Below are positions 53,094 through 61,286 of a DNA stretch of 64,000 nucleotides, one piece after another. This DNA comes from Aquiflexum gelatinilyticum. Lineage in GTDB: Bacteria; Bacteroidota; Bacteroidia; Cytophagales; Cyclobacteriaceae. The notes beneath the pieces are model-generated. The model was not told where the DNA came from. It made no database searches and saw only the letters and a list, made by a program, of their open reading frames with translations. The position numbers were made by a program, and so were the translations under genes. The stretch's first letter is position 1. Every line of letters begins with the position of its first letter. Location of the stretch: assembly GCF_024741135.1 (NCBI RefSeq), contig NZ_JANSUY010000001.1:496001-560000 (forward strand). The letters run 5' to 3'.

Positions 53094-54905
53094 TTAAAAT
53101 AAGATGGCATATTGGATTTGGGAATTTAGAGAAACCAAAAGCTGCTGCTTGTCACCGCTGCTTTGGATTACTGGTTTGTTGGCTGACTTGGGGTCTACCT
53201 GGATGTAGAAGCCTTTGTCCGTTACCCAATACAATCCGTCTTTGATCAGCTTGATGTCTGCACCTTCTGCGATCGCATATTGCTTGTTGGCCGTGCCTCC
53301 GCTGGCGGAAAGTGTCCTGTCCAATCCCTTGCCGTCAGCCCTGCTGATGATAAAGTCCTTGAAGGCAATCCCCTGCATGTCATAAAGAAACTCCACACCC
53401 CCGTTTTTAGTTTGGTAACCTTGCGTATCAAAGTTTTGATTGTTAGACTGGAATTCTATTCCCTGAAGGTTCTTTTCAGGATTGCCGATGAATACGACTA
53501 CTCCGAGTGGAACGGATGCGCCGTTTCCACGATCATTCCACATAGGCGTGGCATCTAGGAAACCACCTCTCCATACCTGAAATAGATTGCCTTTGCTCAG
53601 GTCATAAGAGTAATGTACCTGCTGCGGACTGGAAACAGACAAAGCATGCGTGATTCTTTTGCCGTCAGGCAGATCCATAAAGCTCCTCAGCATTGGCACA
53701 TCCTGTTGGTCGACGAGGATCGGGTCTACCATCCATTGCTGTCTTGTGGCACTTGTGGACAAAGGCATTTCGCGCAGACCCGGTCCTGATACATAAAGGT
53801 CAAGTCCCGTGTCGGACCAGTCTTTGGTCTTGGAGACAAGTATCTGAACAGGAACTGTTCCTTTGGTCAGGGAGACATTTGCCCTTTGGTATTCTTCGCC
53901 CATCCCTGTGACTTTTTTGCCGTCGATGGTAAGCTGACCGGTACCTGAAGAAACAAGAAAATGGAATGTATATTCACCTGTTTCGGGAACGTTTAAATTT
54001 CCCATATACCGGGTCAGGTTCTGCCCTGTCGGGGTTTGGATTGGGTCTTTGATGTCTTTGATGATACCTACTGATGCCACATCAATTTTTGAAAAATCAG
54101 GTTCTTGGTTAAAGAATCCTTTGTAAGTCTCATACTTCAGGTCAGAAAGGGTAGGCACCGGTGTATCAAATCTCGTGATTTCGATATTGCGGAAAGCCAC
54201 CGCACCATGGTCGCCTTGGATCCGCAGCGGACCTTTGGCAATGTCGTTGGGCATCAGTGAACCGCGGGTAGGACCGAAGAGTTCTAGGTTTTCGTGAATG
54301 GTCACGCCATTGAGTTGGATGTAGAGAAACTTCGCATTTTGGGTTTTCTCTCCCTGAGCATTGAATCTAGGGGCTTGGAAGGAAACTCGAAGCTGCTGCC
54401 AGATTCCCGGTGCTCGGGCTACATTCTGCCTTGGGGCATAGCCTTCATAGCCTTTTTGTCCCTCGGGCTTGCTGTCATCCCAACGCTCGTAGACGCCGCC
54501 CATGTCTCCTGGTTTGGCTGTCAATTTGGTCCAACTGTCAAGGACCTGAATTTCGTATTGGCCCATGAGGTATACGCCGGAGTTGGAATGGGTAGCCACC
54601 ATGACCTCAAGCTCGAGGTCGATGTCTCCGAATTCCTCGATGGAGATGAGATCTTGTCCGTTGTTCTTTTTGGTGGGGAGGTTGACGATGATGGCCTCAC
54701 CTTTGGAGACTTTAAGGAAGTTATCTTGGTTCGGGTCGCCCGAGACATCGCCTGCCATCTGCCATGTACCGTTGTTGGGTTTGAAAGCGGAGAGGTCTTT
54801 CAGCATGATGGTCTGCTGGGCAAAAAGGGCAGTATTGCCAAAAAATCCAGTCAGTAATACACAGCCTAGGAGGGCTGCGTATTTTTTGAAATAGGAATTG
54901 GTCAT
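53094..54905 (-). CDS. DUF1080/PA14-like secreted protein
   Basis: 603 residues. Signal peptide (about 1-29, ...NTALFAQ). The first ~230 residues are a DUF1080 domain, a concanavalin-like fold of 3-keto-glycoside hydrolases (LEVMVATHSNSGVYLMGQYE, IQVLDSWTKL, GVYERWDDSKPEG). A PA14-like segment near 300-385 follows (GNLNVPETGEYTFHFLVSSG, GQLTIDGKKV). The C-terminus has more beta structure. Likely periplasmic or surface carbohydrate hydrolase, acting with the cytochrome encoded next. Confidence 0.85.
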   Translation of the reverse strand: MTNSYFKKYAALLGCVLLTGFFGNTALFAQQTIMLKDLSAFKPNNGTWQMAGDVSGDPNQDNFLKVSKGEAIIVNLPTKKNNGQDLISIEEFGDIDLELEVMVATHSNSGVYLMGQYEIQVLDSWTKLTAKPGDMGGVYERWDDSKPEGQKGYEGYAPRQNVARAPGIWQQLRVSFQAPRFNAQGEKTQNAKFLYIQLNGVTIHENLELFGPTRGSLMPNDIAKGPLRIQGDHGAVAFRNIEITRFDTPVPTLSDLKYETYKGFFNQEPDFSKIDVASVGIIKDIKDPIQTPTGQNLTRYMGNLNVPETGEYTFHFLVSSGTGQLTIDGKKVTGMGEEYQRANVSLTKGTVPVQILVSKTKDWSDTGLDLYVSGPGLREMPLSTSATRQQWMVDPILVDQQDVPMLRSFMDLPDGKRITHALSVSSPQQVHYSYDLSKGNLFQVWRGGFLDATPMWNDRGNGASVPLGVVVFIGNPEKNLQGIEFQSNNQNFDTQGYQTKNGGVEFLYDMQGIAFKDFIISRADGKGLDRTLSASGGTANKQYAIAEGADIKLIKDGLYWVTDKGFYIQVDPKSANKPVIQSSGDKQQLLVSLNSQIQYAILF

Positions 54906-55166
54906 TTTAATGTTGTGATGGTTAGTAATGGAAGTAGTATGAAAGGGTAAATATGTCCCAAATGGGGTGTTTTTCCAAATGAATGTTTAATTACCGCAAT
55001 GGACGCGGAGGTTTCGCAATGGTCGCAAAGGGTCTTTAATTTTAACACAGACCACACAGAGGGCACAGAGAAAAAAGGATTCATTTTCTCCCGCAGATAT
55101 CGCAGATTTACGCACACCGGAGCTTAAGGCGAAGAAGGGTAAACCCCTCCTGAAATGATCAGAAAA
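54906..55166. repeat. Spacer with ACCGCAATGG-type repeat
   Basis: ACCGCAATGGACGCGGAGGT (54993-55012) and onward to 55031 recurs with changes at 56471-56510. ACACAGACCACACAGAGGGC follows at about 55044-55063. No gene. Confidence 0.55.
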
Positions 55167-55724
55167 TCAATAGAACTTAAGGTAATCGATCCACAAATAG
55201 AAAGTACCTTCCTGCTTGTCAGCCAAAATAAACCCAATCCGCTGAATTTCTTTTAAGACCTCGGGTTCTATGCCCTTTTGGATGGTGGTACCCATTCTGC
55301 TGATTTCAAAATCCCGAAGCGGGATGGTGACGGTTTCCCAATCCTTACCTTTGGCACCAAACTTTACCCTGAATTTTGGAAGGTAAAATGGAGTGTCTTT
55401 TTCAATCAACACCTCAAACTTCCTTTGGGTATCTGATTTGAAACGGATTTCACAATACCCGTAAGACGAAAGGTCGTAGCTACCCAATGGACTGCGAAGG
55501 GAAACGAATCCGCCATTGTTTTCAAGGGAAACATTTCCTGTAAAAAGTAGTGCGTCTGTTTCCAGACTCGCTTTGGATTGGGAAAGTCCACCCATGACAC
55601 CATCGTTGACGATGGACCAATTTCCGAAATCCTTTCCTACCCCAAAATCAAATAATAAAGTATCTTTTTTCATAAAGGGATTCGAATAAAAGTAAAATAC
55701 CAAGAAAAAGACAAGTTGCCACAT
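55167..55724 (-). CDS. CIA30-family protein
   Basis: 185 residues. From LFDFGVGKDFGNWSIVNDGV (about 24-43) through NGGFVSLRSPLG, GYCEIRFKSD, WETVTIPLRDFE and GFILADKQEGTFYLWIDYLK it follows the complex I intermediate-associated 30/CIA30 beta-sandwich, a carbohydrate-binding-like fold. The first 17 residues are hydrophobic and could be a signal; ATG at 55673 is an alternative start. Role in bacteria unknown. Confidence 0.85.
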   Translation of the reverse strand: MWQLVFFLVFYFYSNPFMKKDTLLFDFGVGKDFGNWSIVNDGVMGGLSQSKASLETDALLFTGNVSLENNGGFVSLRSPLGSYDLSSYGYCEIRFKSDTQRKFEVLIEKDTPFYLPKFRVKFGAKGKDWETVTIPLRDFEISRMGTTIQKGIEPEVLKEIQRIGFILADKQEGTFYLWIDYLKFY

Positions 55725-55846
55725 ATTGTAAGAAGTGAATTTGGCAGGTTAATGTTTTAAAATGGATTGGAAAACTTCCTCCAATCCATCATCTTTACCC
55801 GTATATGAATTCTGAATTCTTAATTTTGAATTAATAATTAAAGAAA

Positions 55847-56308
55847 ATGACCAACAACGATATCCTCCGTAGCCTGCGTTATACTTTTGATTTTGGAGAT
55901 GACAAGATGATTGCGCTTTTTGGCTTGGGCGGCAAGATCGTCACAAGGGCTGAGGTGAGTAATTGGCTGAAGCGAGAGGAAGACCCCGACTACAAAGGCA
56001 TATTTGACAAGGACTTGGCGTATTTTCTAAATGGCCTGATCATCGACCGCCGTGGCAAGCGGGAAGGCGTGGAGCCGGTGGCAGAGAAGACCCTGACTAA
56101 TAACATGATCTTCCAAAAGCTCAAGATTGCCTTGAATATGAAAGATGAAGAGATCCTCGAGATATTAGCCAAGGTAAATGTCAATATCAGTAAGCATGAA
56201 CTGAGTGCTTTTTTCCGCAAACCTACGCAAGACCAATACCGCCTGCTCAAGGATCAGATTCTGAGGAATTTTTTGAGAGTAATTCAGATGAAGTTTAGGC
56301 CGGATTGA
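55847..56308 (+). CDS. DUF1456 (YehS-like) protein
   Basis: 153 residues in two related halves: NDILRSLRYTFDFGDDKMIA and NMIFQKLKIALNMKDEEILE, each followed by a small wing (VTRAEVSNWLKREEDPDY; ISKHELSAFFRKPTQDQY). This internal duplication is typical of DUF1456. Cytosolic; function undefined. Confidence 0.9.
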   Translation: MTNNDILRSLRYTFDFGDDKMIALFGLGGKIVTRAEVSNWLKREEDPDYKGIFDKDLAYFLNGLIIDRRGKREGVEPVAEKTLTNNMIFQKLKIALNMKDEEILEILAKVNVNISKHELSAFFRKPTQDQYRLLKDQILRNFLRVIQMKFRPD

Positions 56309-56858
56309 TTATTTGGTTAATGGTTAATTGGTTAGGGGTTATTTGGTTAATGGTTTATTGGTTGGGATGTTTGAATTTTGATTTACGAATTACGATTTAC
56401 GAGGGGGGTTACACAAATATGGAAGATTCAGATTTTTATTTTGCGGCTTGGTGTGAGGTAAATTTTTTTTAACCGCGATGGACCCGAAGGTTTCGCAAGG
56501 GACGCGATGGTTTTTCTTCCAGGGTTTTAGGTTTTTCTTTGTGGCTTTGTGTCTTTGCGGGAGTTTAAGGTTTGAATCTTTGTGGGACAGGGTCTTTTAG
56601 TCAACCGAATTGGTCAATTTCTTTAAGCTTTTTGGATTCCTTCTTCTAATTTCAAGCCCCCTTTTATTGAGTTTTTTCTTCAGTAATTGTCTACTTCCAT
56701 TATTTCTTAAATCAGAAATATCTTGCTGTCTATTGATATTTTATTGATATTGTATCATGAAATATAAGTAAAGTTCAATAGATACATCATTTTGTATTTG
56801 TAAATCTGAAAAAAGTATTTTGTAAGTACCTTCTTATTGCGTTAATCACCCGATTCCA
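56309..56858. repeat. Repeat-rich spacer
   Basis: 550 bp without a gene. It begins with TTTGGTTAATGGTTAATTGG-type units right after the DUF1456 stop, then TTGATTTACGAATTACGATT, then the ACCGCGATGGACCCGAAGG module (56472 onward; compare 54993) and TTTGTGGCTTTGTGTCTTTG. The part from 56640 on is AT-rich and carries the promoter region of the T9SS cargo gene. Confidence 0.6.
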
Positions 56859-58526
56859 ATGAAAGGCTTATCTATCTCCTATATTACGCTATTACTGTTG
56901 TTCGTTTCTAGTCCTTTGCTTGGACAGACTTACACCTACAATCCTACCAAGACAGGATGTTCCAATTCCTGGACTGATGGCAATTGTTGGGACAAAGTGA
57001 ACATCGTTGGCTGTTCGTTCAATTCCGGTAGCACCTATCCTCCTTTGGTTTCCTCTGCCTCTTTGCCCGGATACAATTCCATCAAAAACAATTGTACTGT
57101 AAATGTGATCATCAATGAGCACCTTACCCTTGACCCCGGATTTGATTTTGCTTTTTTGGGTCCGGCCTATAACATTACCCTTGCGGAGGGGGTCAGCCTC
57201 AATATCCCAAGGCATGTTTACCTATTGGAGCGTGGTGTATTGACTTTTCTCCATGCTTCAGGTACAGGTGCGGCCCAAATCAACATTGACGGAAATATTT
57301 ACTATGAAAAGCAGGCCAATCTGAATCTGGGAGACGGGACAACCTTAGAAGTAACCAATGTCCTCAATCCATCAACTAACCAATATGAAGGGATACTTTT
57401 TCAGGTAGATCCACAAGCTACCTTAAGGATAGGCGGTACACTTTCGTTTACCAACGGAAACAGCAATAAGGTGATCGTCGAGGGAACTTTTGAAGTCATG
57501 CAGCTTAATCTCGATGCCGGAAACTCTGGGACTACGCCGACAGCAATCGCTTCAAAGAATGCCCTTGTAGTCAAAGGAAGCGGAAGTTCCAATGTATGCT
57601 CCGGAATCAATATCAAGGGAGATTCCTATCTCCTCGTGGAGCCAGGAGGAGCTTTGAACCTTGTGTCTTTGGAATTAGCTGGATCTGCTCTGTTTGACAT
57701 TTACGGGACAACCCAAATCAAATCAATGACAGTATTGGGCGATTCATGGATGCGGATGTTTGCAGGATCTCAGTTTGACAATCAGAGTTTTACGAAGACG
57801 TCAGGATCTGCAAAGATTTTTAAATGTGGAACAGAAGTAGCGCTGCCTACTACTGCCGTCGGAGGCTGTACAGCGGGATATACTTTGATTTCGGCCGAGG
57901 AGGATTGGGATGAATTTACAGGGGATTGGTGTTTCCGGAAGTTACCGATCAAACTGTTGGAAGAAGAATTGTTGTATCTAGAAGAAAGCAACACTGTCAG
58001 GTTAAATTGGGTTACTACAGCAGAGTGGGAGAACAGCCATTTTGAGATAGAAAGGTCTGTAAAGGGGATCGAAGATTTTGTTCAGATCGGAATTGTCAAA
58101 GGAGCAGGTTGGTCCAATGAACAAGCCGATTATAGCTTTGAGGATAAGGATTATCCCATGACAGGAGACAAGCTCTATTACAGGATTAGACAGGTGGATG
58201 CAAATGGAAGGCATTCTTATGGAAAACTCATGACTGTCACTCCTTTAAGTCTTCACAAAAGCTTCTCGAGTTGGTACCTCTATCCCAATCCCAACAATGG
58301 GATTAAGCTTATGGTGAGATTAGGGGAAATCTTGCCCGGCAAGGAGATATCTATACGGTTTAGGATCATCAATACTTTTGGAGGTACTGAAGAATACTTT
58401 GTCTCGAGTGAAGGGGAAATGAACGAGGTGCTTTCAGGACTTGTGAGCAATTTGCCTAAAGGAATCAATATCCTTGAGGTTCAAGTGGGAGAGCGCTTTG
58501 AAATGATCAAATTCATTGTGGATTGA
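56859..58526 (+). CDS. Secreted protein with T9SS sorting domain
   Basis: 555 residues. Signal peptide (about 1-22, ...LLGQ). The first ~330 residues hold repeated beta stretches (LEVTNVLNPSTNQYEG, LRIGGTLSFTNGNSNKVIVE) like a beta-helix, a fibronectin-like part follows (LNWVTTAEWENSHFEIERS), and the C-terminal ~85 residues begin with WYLYPNPNNG and end in MIKFIVD, a type A T9SS sorting domain. Exported through the type IX system and fixed at the surface or released. Binding target unknown. Confidence 0.88.
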   Translation: MKGLSISYITLLLLFVSSPLLGQTYTYNPTKTGCSNSWTDGNCWDKVNIVGCSFNSGSTYPPLVSSASLPGYNSIKNNCTVNVIINEHLTLDPGFDFAFLGPAYNITLAEGVSLNIPRHVYLLERGVLTFLHASGTGAAQINIDGNIYYEKQANLNLGDGTTLEVTNVLNPSTNQYEGILFQVDPQATLRIGGTLSFTNGNSNKVIVEGTFEVMQLNLDAGNSGTTPTAIASKNALVVKGSGSSNVCSGINIKGDSYLLVEPGGALNLVSLELAGSALFDIYGTTQIKSMTVLGDSWMRMFAGSQFDNQSFTKTSGSAKIFKCGTEVALPTTAVGGCTAGYTLISAEEDWDEFTGDWCFRKLPIKLLEEELLYLEESNTVRLNWVTTAEWENSHFEIERSVKGIEDFVQIGIVKGAGWSNEQADYSFEDKDYPMTGDKLYYRIRQVDANGRHSYGKLMTVTPLSLHKSFSSWYLYPNPNNGIKLMVRLGEILPGKEISIRFRIINTFGGTEEYFVSSEGEMNEVLSGLVSNLPKGINILEVQVGERFEMIKFIVD

Positions 58527-58773
58527 TGTCTGATTTTTAAAAGTTCATGCCAAGGTTGATTATGTTTGGTGGTATTGGATTTTCAATTTCCTCATTTTTA
58601 ATGATCAATACCTATAATTCTCCTGTCCCATTGCAGGGATTTCCTGTTTTTTTTGGCGAAAAAAATGTGTTTGAAAAAGATCCGAGCTCTCCTTTGAGAC
58701 CAATCAGAATTGGTCTAAGGTTGATTTTGTAAGCTATTTTTTTTCCGATACTCCGGATTTATTTTAACATTGA

Positions 58774-59256
58774 TCAGTCTGTTTTTTTAAACTCTCTCCA
58801 TTCCGAAATCCATTCTTGGGAGGAAAGGTCGTGGTCATAGATGTAATTGACGATGATGGCCAAGTCCTTTTGGTCAATGGACAGGGGAGGCATCAACCTA
58901 AAGTTCCGGATGGCTCCGGGCATTTTGGATTTGTCCTGATCGGGATGCTGTACATAGGCAATAATAGGATCGACAAAATCCTCCCTCGAAATCCCTTCCC
59001 TGAAATAATGTTCCCGTACTTTGAACATCGGCGGTCCTGTTCTTGAGGCAGGTCCTCCTGTCATTTCGGGATGATGACAGGTAAAGCAATACCGGTCCAT
59101 CAAGACCATGCCATCTAGGTTCTGTTTGGTATTTTGAAGAGGAATATGGATTTCTTTCTTTTTTTCCTGATTGAAATAGAAGAGAATGACGACCCACAGC
59201 AAAGCAGGCAGTAGGGAAAGTATGATTTGTTTTTTGGTAATCATAGACAGAATCAT
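58774..59256 (-). CDS. Membrane-anchored monoheme cytochrome c
   Basis: 160 residues. One N-terminal anchor (IILSLLPALLWVVILFYF), heme site CFTCH in MDRYCFTCHHPEMTGGPASR, and a Met ligand in the FRLMPPLS stretch. Possibly an electron carrier for the operon whose last gene it is. The ATG at 59256 or 59244 could be used. It lies 33 bp after the TPR gene. Confidence 0.85.
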   Translation of the reverse strand: MILSMITKKQIILSLLPALLWVVILFYFNQEKKKEIHIPLQNTKQNLDGMVLMDRYCFTCHHPEMTGGPASRTGPPMFKVREHYFREGISREDFVDPIIAYVQHPDQDKSKMPGAIRNFRLMPPLSIDQKDLAIIVNYIYDHDLSSQEWISEWREFKKTD

Positions 59257-59289
59257 TTACATGGAAAATGGATGTCGGAGTAAGAAATA

Positions 59290-59949
59290 TTATTTGATCA
59301 GCTTCAGTCCTTCCAAGGCGGATTCGTCACCGGGATTGTTCAGCAGTACTTTTTGGAACAGGACCTTGGCTTCCCTGGATTTCTGCAAGCTGAGTTTGTT
59401 CCAAGCTAGGAGCAGCAGTCCGTCATAGTCGAAGGGATAGAGGTTGACGACTTTCTCAAGGAAGGGATCAGCCTTGGCAAAATCCGCACGGTTGTAGTAG
59501 ATTAATCCCACGCGGTAATTGACAAGACTGTTTTGTGGATCAGTCTGTAGGATTTGGCGGTAGATATCGAGGATTTCGTCCCATTTGCCCTGTACGGAGA
59601 GCGGGAGAACCAGGCCAAGCTTGGGTTCGATGGCGTAAGGTTTCAGGGCAACCGCCTTATTGTAATATCCTGTGGCTTGATCAAGCTTGGAAGCCTGGTA
59701 GTGCAGCCAACCCAACCTGAGGTTGAGTTCGTAGGAATCCGCCTGATAGACTGCCATCAATTTGTCAATGGCAGCATTGAAGTTTTGGGATTTTTCGAGG
59801 GAGTAGCTCTCTCGAAATGCCTCGGTGACCTTGTCCTGTGCCTGCGCATTGAATGCAGTGAGGAGTGCGATCAGAAATGCCAAAACAAGAATTTCTGTTT
59901 TTAGGATCCAATTGGTTTTGGGTCTTGGTTGTTTTGCTAAAATCTCCAT
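59290..59949 (-). CDS. TPR-repeat protein
   Basis: 219 residues. Hydrophobic start (about 16-36) ending in AQA. Four TPR-like units follow (FNAAIDKLMAVYQADSYELN, DQATGYYNKAVALKPYAIEP, DEILDIYRQILQTDPQNSLV, AKADPFLEKVVNLYPFDYDG). Probably a periplasmic scaffold for the outer-membrane protein encoded before it, whose stop it overlaps by 13 bp. Confidence 0.85.
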   Translation of the reverse strand: MEILAKQPRPKTNWILKTEILVLAFLIALLTAFNAQAQDKVTEAFRESYSLEKSQNFNAAIDKLMAVYQADSYELNLRLGWLHYQASKLDQATGYYNKAVALKPYAIEPKLGLVLPLSVQGKWDEILDIYRQILQTDPQNSLVNYRVGLIYYNRADFAKADPFLEKVVNLYPFDYDGLLLLAWNKLSLQKSREAKVLFQKVLLNNPGDESALEGLKLIK

Positions 59950-61286
59950 GATAAGATGCCGGTTAGGGATTGAATGTTGTATTCCTGTAAGTTGAGGGGT
60001 TCAGATTCGGACCCTCCTGTTTTGAATTCACTTTGGTTGGTGAAGAGGGTATAATCCAGGGTAATGCTCCATCGGGGATTGGGGAGGATAATGGCTCTAG
60101 CACCGATTCTTTGGGTGATTTTGTCCAGCCTGTTGAAAACGACTATGCCGTCATTGAGCAGGAAGTTTTCCATTTCACCAAAACTGCCATATGCTTCCAG
60201 CCACAGGTTGTCGTTGAACTTGGTTCCGATTTGCTGTTCAAAGACGAAGCGGTTGGTCGTCGGCTGCGTGGCGGTTTGCTGTCTTTGGTGGGACAAAACC
60301 GAAACTGTGTAGAGATTCAGGTTTCCCTTGGGATAGAGGATGAGTTTGAGGTCCTTTTGGTCCTGCCGTGCATTGGCTAGGGTGCCGTAATTATAGGATG
60401 CTCCTAGGGTAACAAAGGACCATCTCTTGTAAAGCGAGCCAAAGTACACCATGTCGGTGTCGGTTTGGTTTATTTCTTGGGTAATCACATTGGGATCTTG
60501 ACCCACCTGACTTTGGACCGGAAGGGAGTAGTTGATATTGATGTAATGAAGTCCGCCCATCAGGCTGAGTCCTTTTGCCAAAAGCACATTGGCAGCTGCG
60601 TAATATTGAAACAGACTGGATTGATAATCCCTGTTAAGCAGGATTTCTCCTTCGGATTGGCTGTAAAGCAGGTGGCTTACCTGAAGGGCCGAAATACCGT
60701 GATACAGTGTCAGCCTTGGACTGAATCCATGCTGAAGACCTGCGTAGAAATAGTGGTGCTGGTTTGGGATAAACTGACTTCCTTCCAAATCGGGGCTAAG
60801 GGAAGCGGTAAATCCATCTGTCACATTTTGGTCGGAAAGGCCTGTATAGTTGTAGGCGAGATCGAGCTTTTCGATGAATTTGACAGTGCCGATTTTTATC
60901 TTTTGCTTCATAGCAGGAGAAAAATCTGCTGCAACGATTTTTGCTTCCGCGGACCTTCCCGCTAAGAGGTAGGCATAGAAAAGGTATTCCTGAAGGTACT
61001 CTTCACTTCTGTTCATTTTGATTGCCTTTTCGAAATGTGTCGAAGCCAAATGGTAATTGCCGGTTTCATAATAGGCAATCCCCATCCTGACCCGCAGGTA
61101 GTAATAGTCGATGCCGTCCTGAAGCGCTTCATTGCCTTCCTTGATGAGGCCTTGCCATTCCTTTTTTTGGAAAAGGGAATAGGTCTCAGCATCCACTTGG
61201 GAGAGGCTTTTTTGCTGTTGGGCATGTGCCAAAGAAGTACAGACCAAAAGCAAAATGATTCCGGGCATTAACTGTCGTAAATACAT
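59937..61286 (-). CDS. Outer-membrane beta-barrel protein with TPR front
   Basis: 449 residues. Signal peptide (about 1-22, ...AHAQ). A TPR-like part (about 25-130) is followed by amphipathic strands ending in LTGILSWRF, with a terminal Phe as in outer-membrane barrels (YaiO-like layout). It overlaps the urea-transporter gene by 19 bp upstream and the TPR gene downstream, so the three are translated together. Function unknown. Confidence 0.8.
   Translation of the reverse strand: MYLRQLMPGIILLLVCTSLAHAQQQKSLSQVDAETYSLFQKKEWQGLIKEGNEALQDGIDYYYLRVRMGIAYYETGNYHLASTHFEKAIKMNRSEEYLQEYLFYAYLLAGRSAEAKIVAADFSPAMKQKIKIGTVKFIEKLDLAYNYTGLSDQNVTDGFTASLSPDLEGSQFIPNQHHYFYAGLQHGFSPRLTLYHGISALQVSHLLYSQSEGEILLNRDYQSSLFQYYAAANVLLAKGLSLMGGLHYININYSLPVQSQVGQDPNVITQEINQTDTDMVYFGSLYKRWSFVTLGASYNYGTLANARQDQKDLKLILYPKGNLNLYTVSVLSHQRQQTATQPTTNRFVFEQQIGTKFNDNLWLEAYGSFGEMENFLLNDGIVVFNRLDKITQRIGARAIILPNPRWSITLDYTLFTNQSEFKTGGSESEPLNLQEYNIQSLTGILSWRF

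Noticed and set aside
58547-58732. Plus-strand open frame of 61 codons after the T9SS cargo gene
   Set aside because: No leader, no family resemblance and an unusual composition; more likely chance.
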